NCBI GenBank assembly: GCA_023417985.1
Contig: JAEZDV010000035.1
Coordinates: forward strand, 1-19,364
Origin: Actinomycetes bacterium
Lineage (GTDB): Bacteria > Actinomycetota > Actinomycetes > Mycobacteriales > Mycobacteriaceae
Direction of reading: 5' to 3'
Length of the DNA stretch: 19,364 nt
Shown: piece by piece, positions 14,268 to 19,364 of the stretch
Layout: each line of letters begins with the position of its first letter
Position numbering within the stretch: position 1 is the first letter of the stretch
The notes under the pieces: model-generated
Told to the model about the DNA's origin: nothing
The model's input: only the letters and a program-made list of their open reading frames with translations
Databases searched by the model: none
Position numbers and translations under genes: made by a program

Positions 14268-14281
14268 TTACTCACCGGTAA
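14268..14281. promoter_or_regulatory. Operator candidate TTAC-N6-GTAA at the fadA -35 region
   Basis: TTACTCACCGGTAA is an inverted repeat with TTAC/GTAA arms, and a further GTAA at 14263-14266 makes a second overlapping pair (GTAAgTTAC). It covers the position where the -35 element of the fadA promoter should lie. This placement fits a repressor site, for instance for a TetR-type fatty-acid regulator, but the regulator is unknown. Confidence 0.5.
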
Positions 14282-14289
14282 TGCCGATG

Positions 14290-14295
14290 TAGGCT
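14290..14295 (+). promoter_or_regulatory. -10 box TAGGCT of the fadAB operon
   Basis: TAGGCT fits the TANNNT element and would start transcription near 14302, leaving a leader of about 80 bases before fadA. The -35 would fall at about 14267-14272, inside the operator candidate, and is not consensus. Confidence 0.5.
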
Positions 14296-14305
14296 TGTGC
14301 GCGAG

Positions 14306-14318
14306 TCCGGTCACCGGA
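14306..14318. promoter_or_regulatory. Perfect palindrome TCCGGTcACCGGA near the fadA transcription start
   Basis: A 6+1+6 perfect inverted repeat lies just after the predicted start of transcription. A flanking pair GTGCGCG (14297-14303) and CGCGCAC (14326-14332) encloses it. It could be a second operator or an RNA hairpin in the leader; I cannot tell which. Confidence 0.4.
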
Positions 14319-14370
14319 AGGTGGCCGCGCACTCCTCGCCACGGCACGTGTCGGCGAGTATCGCTCCATC

Positions 14371-14377
14371 AGGAGGA
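14371..14377 (+). promoter_or_regulatory. Strong ribosome binding site AGGAGGA that fixes the fadA start
   Basis: AGGAGGA ends six bases before GTG 14384, an ideal Shine-Dalgarno spacing. It shows that GTG 14384 is the start, rather than the in-frame ATG-like starts further upstream. Confidence 0.85.
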
Positions 14378-14383
14378 ATCCGC

Positions 14384-15604
14384 GTGGCTCCCACCACCTC
14401 AACGCAACGCAACGTCGTCTTCGTCGACGGCATCCGGACTCCGTTCGGTAAGGCCGGGCCGAAGGGCATCTACGCCGAGACCCGTGCCGACGATCTGGTC
14501 GTGAAAGCGATCCGTGAACTGCTCCGCCGCAACCCCCAGCTCGATCCCGCCCGGGTGGACGAGGTGGCGGTCGCCGCCACCACGCAGACCGGCGATCAGG
14601 GCCTGACCATCGGCCGCACGTCCGCGATTCTCGCGGGCCTGCCGGAAACCGTTCCGGGCTTCGCGATCGACCGCATGTGCGCAGGTGCCATGACGGCCGT
14701 GACCACCACCGCGTCCGGCATCGGCTTCGGCCAGTACGACGTCGTCATCGCCGGCGGTGTCGAGCACATGGGCCGCCACCCGATGGGCGAGGGTGCAGAC
14801 CCGAACCCGCGCTTCCTCGCCGACAAGCTGGTCGATCCGAGCGCGCTCGTCATGGGCAACACCGCCGAAAACCTGCACGACCGGTTCCCGAGCATCACCA
14901 AGGCTCGCACCGACGCCTACGCCGTCAACAGCCAGAACAAGTACGACGCGGCCAAGAAGGCCGGCTGGATCGCCGACACCCTGGTTCCCGTCGCCACGAA
15001 GTCCGCTACGGGCTGGGGCCTGGCCACCGAGGACGAACCGCCCCGCCCCGGCACCACGATCGAAGATCTCGCGAAGCTCAAGACGCCGTTCCGTCCCGCC
15101 GGCCGCATCACCGCGGGCAACGCCGCGGGCCTCAACGACGGCGCCACGGCCGCGATCCTCGCCGGTGAGGACACCGCGCGTGAGCTCGGTCTGCCCGTCG
15201 GCATGCGGATGGTCGGCTTCGCCTTCCAGGGCGTCGACCCGGCAGTCATGGGCATCGGCCCCGTCCCCGCCACCGAAAAGCTTCTCGCCCGCACGGGTCT
15301 GAGCATCGACGACATCGGCCTGTTCGAGATCAACGAAGCTTTCGCCGTCCAGGTGCTCGCCTTCCTCGAGCACTTCGGCATCGACGACGACGACCCGCGT
15401 GTCAACCAGTGGGGCGGTGCGATCGCGTGCGGCCATCCGCTCGCCTCGTCGGGCGTCCGCCTGATGACCCAGCTGTCGCATCAGTTCGCTCAGCATCCCG
15501 AGGTTCGCTACGGCCTGACGACCATGTGCATCGGTCTCGGCATGGGCGGCACCGTGATCTGGGAGAACCCGAACCACGCCGATTACGAATCCGGAGCCGA
15601 ATAA
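14384..15604 (+). CDS. fadA: Acetyl-CoA acyltransferase (3-ketoacyl-CoA thiolase) FadA
   Basis: A 406-aa thiolase that cleaves 3-ketoacyl-CoA with CoA in the last step of beta-oxidation. The nucleophile is Cys99 in the DRMCAGAM segment, His351 lies in CGHPLASSG (the usual form is GHPLGASG), and the second Cys382 is in MCIGLGMGG; NEAFAVQ is also present. It forms an operon with fadB, whose start is two bases after the fadA stop, and the two proteins probably form the actinobacterial trifunctional complex, as FadA/FadB do in M. tuberculosis (Rv0859/Rv0860, recalled). The start GTG is fixed by AGGAGGA. Regulation by a fatty-acid-responsive repressor is suggested by inverted repeats at its promoter. 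Cytoplasmic. Confidence 0.95.
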   Translation: MAPTTSTQRNVVFVDGIRTPFGKAGPKGIYAETRADDLVVKAIRELLRRNPQLDPARVDEVAVAATTQTGDQGLTIGRTSAILAGLPETVPGFAIDRMCAGAMTAVTTTASGIGFGQYDVVIAGGVEHMGRHPMGEGADPNPRFLADKLVDPSALVMGNTAENLHDRFPSITKARTDAYAVNSQNKYDAAKKAGWIADTLVPVATKSATGWGLATEDEPPRPGTTIEDLAKLKTPFRPAGRITAGNAAGLNDGATAAILAGEDTARELGLPVGMRMVGFAFQGVDPAVMGIGPVPATEKLLARTGLSIDDIGLFEINEAFAVQVLAFLEHFGIDDDDPRVNQWGGAIACGHPLASSGVRLMTQLSHQFAQHPEVRYGLTTMCIGLGMGGTVIWENPNHADYESGAE

Positions 15605-15606
15605 CC

Positions 15607-17745
15607 ATGACGGACACCGCACACGGGGCGAACGACGCGACAGGTATCGCGTCCGCATTCGCCGACGAGGTGGTCACCCACGCCTACACCAAGCTGCTCT
15701 CCGTCCCGGGGATCGAGGGCCAGGTCGCCCTGATCACCCTGGACAACGGCTTCGACCACACCAAGCCGAACTCGTTCGGACCGGCGGGCCTGCTCGCCTT
15801 CGACAAGGCCCTGGACGAGGCGTTCGCGGCGAACCCTGCCGCGATCGCGGTCACCGGTAAGCCGTTCATCTTCGCGGCGGGCGCCGACCTCAAGGGCGTT
15901 CCCGCCGTCACGCGGCGTGAGCAGGGCGTGGAGCTGGGCGCTTTGGGACACAACGTGTTCCGGCGCCTGCGCGACACCTCGATCCCCACCTTCGCCTTCG
16001 TCAACGGGCTCGCGCTCGGCGGCGGACTCGAAGTCGGTCTGCACACGCACTACCGCACGGTCGCGGACAACGTTCCCGCCCTCGGCCTGCCCGAAGTGAT
16101 GCTCGGCCTGGTCCCGGGATGGGGTGGCACGCAGCTTCTCCCGAACATCGTCGGCCCCGACAACGCCGTCACCCTGATCCTCGAGAACCCGCTGAACAAC
16201 GGCCGCACCATCCGGGCCGAGCAGGCCCAAGCGCTCGGCTACGCCGATGTCGTTCTTGCCTCCGCCGACTTCCTCGAGCAGTCGCTCGCGTGGGTCGCGA
16301 AGGTCCTCGCGGGTGACGTCGTGCCGGCGCGTCCGGAGATCGATCGCGGCACCGGCTGGGATGCCGCCATGGCACGCGCCAAGGCCCTGGTCGCAGGCAA
16401 GACCCGCGGCTTCTCCCCCGCCGCCGAACGTGCGATCGAACTCCTCGAGCTCGCCCGCACCACGGACATCTCCGATCCCGAGTCGCTGTCCAAGGGCTTC
16501 GACGCCGAGACCGAGGCGCTCGCCGACCTGCTGATGTCCGACGAACTGCGTGCCGGACTGTACGCGTTCGATCTGGTCAACAAGCGCGCGAAGCGTCCCG
16601 CCGGCGCACCCGACAAGTCGCTCGCCCGCAAGATCAACGGCGTCGGCATCGTCGGCGCCGGCCTGATGGCCAGCCAGCTCGCGCTGCTGTTCGTCCGGCA
16701 GCTCAAGGTGCCGGTGATCCTCACCGACATCGACCAGGACCGCATCGACAAGGGCGTGGGCTACGTCCACACCGAAATCGACAAGCTCCAGGGCAAGGGC
16801 CGGTTGTCTCCCGACGCCGCGAACCGCCTCAAGGCACTCGTCTCCGGTTCGCTCGACAAGGCCGCATTCGCGAAGACCGACTTCGTGATCGAGGCCGTCT
16901 TCGAGAACATGGACGTCAAGAAGCAGGTGTTCGCCGAGCTCGAGCAGCACATCACGCCCGAGACGATCCTCGCGACGAACACCTCGTCGCTGTCTATCAC
17001 CGAGATGGCGTCGGAACTCGAGCATCCCGAGCGGGTCGTGGGCTTCCACTTCTTCAACCCGGTCGCGGTGCTCCCCCTCCTCGAGGTCATCCGCGGCGAG
17101 AAGACCGACGACGCCACGCTGGCAACGGCTTTCGCGACCGCCAAGTCGCTGAAGAAGTCTGCGGTGCTGTGCGGCGACAAGCCCGGCTTCGTCTTCAACC
17201 GCCTGGTCACCCGCACCCTCGGTGAGGTCATGACCGCGGTGGACGAGGGCACTCCGTTCGAGGTAGCGGACAACGCGGTCGGTGCACTCGGCATGCCGAT
17301 GTCGCCGTTCACGCTGCTCGCGCTGGTGGGCCCGGCCGTCGCGCTGCACACCGGGGAGACCCTGCAGGCGGCCTACCCCGACCGGTTCGTCTCGTCGCCC
17401 GGCCTCGAAGCACTCGTCGAGGCACGCAAGCCCGGCGTGTGGTCGTACGCCGACGGCAAGCAGGTCGTCGATCCCGAAGTCGCTGCACTGTGGCCGCAGG
17501 GTGACTCGCCGTCGACCGCCGACGAGGTGCTCGAGCGCACTCGCCGTGCGTTCGCGGAGGAAATCGCGATCATGCTCGACGAGGGTGTGGTCGCAGCGCC
17601 CGAGGACATCGACCTGTGCCTGATCCTCGGCGGCGGCTTCGCATTCTGGAACGGCGGAATCACGCCGTACCTGGACCGCACCGGCACGTCGGAAGCCGTC
17701 AACGGCAAGCGTTTCCTGGCTCCGGGCGTCGCCGACGTCGCGTAG
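15607..17745 (+). CDS. fadB: Multifunctional beta-oxidation protein FadB: enoyl-CoA hydratase / 3-hydroxyacyl-CoA dehydrogenase
   Basis: A 712-aa fusion enzyme. The N-terminal crotonase domain (about 35-300) has the oxyanion-hole pieces FAAGADLKG and ALGGGLE, with the two catalytic acids Glu142 and Glu163 (LGLPEVMLGLVPGWGGTQ). The NAD-binding part starts at about 345 with VGIVGAGLM, and His481 in the GFHFFNPV motif is the dehydrogenase catalytic His, followed by DKPGFVFNRL. Together these hydrate enoyl-CoA and oxidise 3-hydroxyacyl-CoA; FadA then cleaves the product. ATG 15607 lies two bases after the fadA TAA, so translation is probably coupled. The dehydrogenase glycine motif ends in MASQLA instead of the commoner MGxGIA form. 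A strong terminator follows. Confidence 0.95.
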   Translation: MTDTAHGANDATGIASAFADEVVTHAYTKLLSVPGIEGQVALITLDNGFDHTKPNSFGPAGLLAFDKALDEAFAANPAAIAVTGKPFIFAAGADLKGVPAVTRREQGVELGALGHNVFRRLRDTSIPTFAFVNGLALGGGLEVGLHTHYRTVADNVPALGLPEVMLGLVPGWGGTQLLPNIVGPDNAVTLILENPLNNGRTIRAEQAQALGYADVVLASADFLEQSLAWVAKVLAGDVVPARPEIDRGTGWDAAMARAKALVAGKTRGFSPAAERAIELLELARTTDISDPESLSKGFDAETEALADLLMSDELRAGLYAFDLVNKRAKRPAGAPDKSLARKINGVGIVGAGLMASQLALLFVRQLKVPVILTDIDQDRIDKGVGYVHTEIDKLQGKGRLSPDAANRLKALVSGSLDKAAFAKTDFVIEAVFENMDVKKQVFAELEQHITPETILATNTSSLSITEMASELEHPERVVGFHFFNPVAVLPLLEVIRGEKTDDATLATAFATAKSLKKSAVLCGDKPGFVFNRLVTRTLGEVMTAVDEGTPFEVADNAVGALGMPMSPFTLLALVGPAVALHTGETLQAAYPDRFVSSPGLEALVEARKPGVWSYADGKQVVDPEVAALWPQGDSPSTADEVLERTRRAFAEEIAIMLDEGVVAAPEDIDLCLILGGGFAFWNGGITPYLDRTGTSEAVNGKRFLAPGVADVA

Positions 17746-17769
17746 CACCGCGCGCTCCACGCGCATACG

Positions 17770-17806
17770 AGAAAGCGTGTCACCCCTCGGGGTGGCACGC
17801 TTTCTT
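17770..17806 (+). terminator. Strong intrinsic terminator after fadB
   Basis: The arms AGAAAGCGTGTCACCCC (17770-17786) and GGGGTGGCACGCTTTCT (17789-17805) pair over about 16 bp with one G-U wobble and a CTCG tetraloop, ending in a T-rich stretch. It sits 24 bases after the fadB stop. The A-rich left end means it could also stop transcription from the other side. Confidence 0.9.
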
Positions 17807-17841
17807 CGTGTGAAGGACCCGCCCACCGACCGGGCTCGGCG

Positions 17842-17847
17842 TAGTGT
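17842..17847 (+). promoter_or_regulatory. Possible -10 box TAGTGT of the sugar transporter gene
   Basis: TAGTGT lies between the fadB terminator and the transporter; a second TAGGTT occurs at 17866-17871. Either could serve as -10 for a leadered transcript. No clear -35 is seen, so the choice between them is open. Confidence 0.35.
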
Positions 17848-17916
17848 CCCGATGAGCAGTTGTCGTAGGTTTCGTTCCGACCGCGCAGCACCTCACGGTG
17901 GTGCAGGATGTCCGCC

Positions 17917-17921
17917 AGGAG
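17917..17921 (+). promoter_or_regulatory. Ribosome binding site AGGAG that fixes the transporter start
   Basis: AGGAG ends five bases before ATG 17927. This favours 17927 over the in-frame ATG at 17852, which lacks such a site and would add 25 Arg/Gly-rich residues. Confidence 0.7.
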
Positions 17922-17926
17922 CTTCC

Positions 17927-19324
17927 ATGACGCAACCCTCGTCCGCCCACGCCGCGAAGGTCATCGCGGTGACCGTCGCCGCAGCCGTGGGCGGTTTCCT
18001 CTTCGGATTCGACAGCTCGGTCATCAACGGCGCAGTGGACTCGATCGAGCAGAACTTCGGGCTCAGCGCATTCGTCACCGGTTTCGCCGTCGCGATCGCG
18101 CTGCTCGGCTGCGCGGTGGGCGCGTGGTTCGCAGGCCGGCTCGCCGATCGTTGGGGACGAAAGCGCGTGATGGTCCTCGGCTCGATTCTGTTCGTGGTCT
18201 CGTCGGCGGGATCGGGGCTCGCGTTCAGCGTGCCGGACCTCATGCTCTGGCGTGTCCTCGGTGGCCTGGGTATCGGTATCGCGTCGGTGATCGCCCCGAC
18301 CTATATCTCCGAGATCGCACCCGCCCGTTATCGGGGCAGTCTCGCCTCCCTGCAGCAGCTCGCCATCACCCTCGGCATCTTTGCGGCACTTCTCTCCGAT
18401 GCGGTGCTGCAGAATGCCGCGGGAGGCGCGTCGAACGACCTGTGGTGGGGACTCGAGGCCTGGCGGTGGATGTTCTTGGTGGGTATCGTCCCCGCCGCCG
18501 TCTACGGCATCCTCGCCGTCCTTATTCCCGAATCGCCGCGCTATCTCGTGGGGCAACACCTGGATCAGGAAGCCGCCGACGTTCTCGCGAACGTGACCGG
18601 AGAACTGATGCCGGAGGAGCGGGTCCGCGAGATCCGCCTGACGCTCCGACGGGAATCGCAAGCGTCGTTCGGCGACATCCGGGGCCCGAAGTTCGGGCTG
18701 CAACCGATCGTCTGGGTCGGAATCACGATGGCGATCTTCCAGCAGTTCGTCGGCATCAACGCGATCTTCTACTACTCGACGACGCTGTGGCAGTCGGTCG
18801 GTTTCAGCGAGAACGAGTCGTTCACGACGTCGGTGATCACGGCGTTGATCAATGTGGTGATGACCTTCGTCGCGATCCTTTTCGTGGACAAGGTCGGCCG
18901 CCGGCCGCTCCTGATGGGCGGATCGCTCGGAATGTTCTTCAGCCTGCTCCTGGCGGCGATCGCGTTCTCCCAGGCCGAGGGAAGTGGAGACGACGTGACC
19001 CTGCCGGCGCCGTGGGGCGCCGTCGCGCTCGTCGGCGCGAATGCGTTCGTCGTGTTCTTCGCGGCGACCTGGGGTCCGATCATGTGGGTCATGCTCGGGG
19101 AGATGTTCCCCAACCGGATGCGCGCGGTAGCGCTCGGTATCAGCACGGCCGCGAACTGGATCGCGAACTTCACCGTGACGCTGGCGTTCCCACCGCTCAC
19201 GTCCACGGTGGGCCTGTGGTTCCTCTACGGACTGTTTGCGCTCTTCGCCCTGCTCTCGTACTTCTTCGTCAAATCGAAGGTGCGCGAAACCAAGGGCATG
19301 GAACTCGAGGACATGCAGACCTGA
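17927..19324 (+). CDS. Sugar-porter MFS transporter (probable sugar:H+ symporter)
   Basis: A 465-aa membrane protein with about 12 hydrophobic segments and the signatures of the sugar-porter family: GFDSSVINGA (residues 27-36), RLADRWGRKR (71-80), PTYISEIAPARYRGS, PESPRYL (201-207) at the end of the first half, QQFVGINAIFYYS (272-284) for sugar binding, VDKVGRRPLLM, and a final VRETKGMELE. Such proteins import glucose, xylose, galactose or inositol with protons. The QQxxGxNxxxYY motif is compatible with a hexose, as in actinobacterial GlcP, but the substrate is not certain. Start ATG 17927 follows AGGAG. The gene stands alone between two hairpins, so it is probably transcribed by itself. Confidence 0.93.
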   Translation: MTQPSSAHAAKVIAVTVAAAVGGFLFGFDSSVINGAVDSIEQNFGLSAFVTGFAVAIALLGCAVGAWFAGRLADRWGRKRVMVLGSILFVVSSAGSGLAFSVPDLMLWRVLGGLGIGIASVIAPTYISEIAPARYRGSLASLQQLAITLGIFAALLSDAVLQNAAGGASNDLWWGLEAWRWMFLVGIVPAAVYGILAVLIPESPRYLVGQHLDQEAADVLANVTGELMPEERVREIRLTLRRESQASFGDIRGPKFGLQPIVWVGITMAIFQQFVGINAIFYYSTTLWQSVGFSENESFTTSVITALINVVMTFVAILFVDKVGRRPLLMGGSLGMFFSLLLAAIAFSQAEGSGDDVTLPAPWGAVALVGANAFVVFFAATWGPIMWVMLGEMFPNRMRAVALGISTAANWIANFTVTLAFPPLTSTVGLWFLYGLFALFALLSYFFVKSKVRETKGMELEDMQT

Positions 19325-19332
19325 CGCGACCT

Positions 19333-19360
19333 GCTGACCCGACACACCGTGCGGGTCAGC
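19333..19360 (+). terminator. Hairpin after the sugar transporter
   Basis: GCTGACCCG (19333-19341) and CGGGTCAGC (19352-19360) form a perfect 9-bp stem with a 10-base loop, eight bases after the stop codon. The window ends four bases later, so a U-tract cannot be checked. Confidence 0.65.
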
Positions 19361-19364
19361 CGAC

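Larger units (their letters stand above)
14033..14383. other. 351-base intergenic regulatory gap between mpaB and fadA
   Basis: The gap holds the mpaB promoter at its left end and the fadA promoter, operators, leader and ribosome site at its right end (about 14263-14383). The middle (about 14070-14260) has a GC hairpin (14075-14087), an AT-rich patch near 14118-14135, two 9-base direct repeats (GCGCCGGGA and ACTCGAGGA) and a 34-codon ATG frame at 14162-14266 with a possible ribosome site. The short frame has poor codon usage, so I do not annotate it as a gene. Confidence 0.6.

Noticed and set aside
15583..17826. A 747-codon open frame on the minus strand opposite fadB
   Set aside because: It is a shadow of fadB caused by GC-rich third positions. 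The translation is rich in Arg, Asp, Glu and His with no domain, whereas fadB has complete catalytic motifs.
17852..17926. Alternative transporter start at ATG 17852 with TAGTGT four bases upstream
   Set aside because: The four-base spacing is too short for a leaderless start, there is no ribosome site, and the extra 25 residues are not transporter-like. ATG 17927 has AGGAG.
17780..19345. A 521-codon minus-strand frame opposite the sugar transporter
   Set aside because: Charged, low-complexity translation without family motifs; the plus strand encodes a clear 12-segment transporter.
1..19364. tRNA, rRNA, CRISPR array, transposase or phage attachment site
   Set aside because: No cloverleaf-like sequence, regular repeat-spacer pattern, transposase frame or tRNA-derived repeat was seen on either strand.

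Overview
The window looks like chromosomal DNA of a mycolic-acid actinobacterium (Mycobacteriales), most likely Rhodococcus or a close relative. This is an inference. It rests on the high GC content with strong third-position G/C, a recognisable arabinofuranosyltransferase AftC, the actinobacterial coproporphyrin-dependent heme genes, a WS/DGAT acyltransferase, and a gene order that I recall from Mycobacterium tuberculosis Rv2672-Rv2681 (TAP-like hydrolase, aftC, msrB, [..], chdC, hemY, hemE, [..], DUF3000, HRDC exonuclease). No tRNA, rRNA, CRISPR array, IS element or phage gene was seen.

Layout. 1-386: 3' end of a TAP-like alpha/beta hydrolase. 461-2214: aftC and msrB (plus strand). 2177-2902: a HAD-like hydrolase (minus) that overlaps msrB tail to tail and diverges from an L-lactate dehydrogenase (2987-3961, plus). 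3980-9496: a tightly packed minus-strand operon, hemE-hemY(cgoX)-chdC-BisC-like molybdoenzyme, with 4-base or 2-base junctions. 9629-13039: DUF3000 protein, WS/DGAT acyltransferase and DEDDy/HRDC exonuclease, all plus and each with its own promoter. 13070-14032: an MpaB-type oxygenase (minus) followed by a short in-frame remnant of an alpha/beta hydrolase. 14033-14383: a regulatory gap. 14384-17745: fadA-fadB operon ended by a strong hairpin terminator. 17927-19324: a sugar-porter MFS transporter ended by another hairpin.

How the genes work together. HemE makes coproporphyrinogen III, HemY/CgoX oxidises it to coproporphyrin III, and ChdC turns coproheme into heme b; the ferrochelatase is not in the window. 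The molybdopterin sulfoxide reductase is translationally linked to this operon, and MsrB lies nearby, so the region may have a sulfoxide-repair side role. FadA/FadB perform beta-oxidation, WS/DGAT stores acyl chains, and LDH and the sugar transporter belong to central carbon metabolism.

The most distinctive observations are: (1) seven genes have a TANNNT -10 box 6-8 nt before the start codon, which predicts leaderless mRNAs and fixes the aftC start; (2) an unannotated vestige of an alpha/beta hydrolase sits in frame directly after the mpaB stop codon; (3) palindromic operator candidates overlap the fadAB promoter. I saw no wholly new multi-gene system. Most of the window is core metabolism with accessory genes placed in a conserved backbone.
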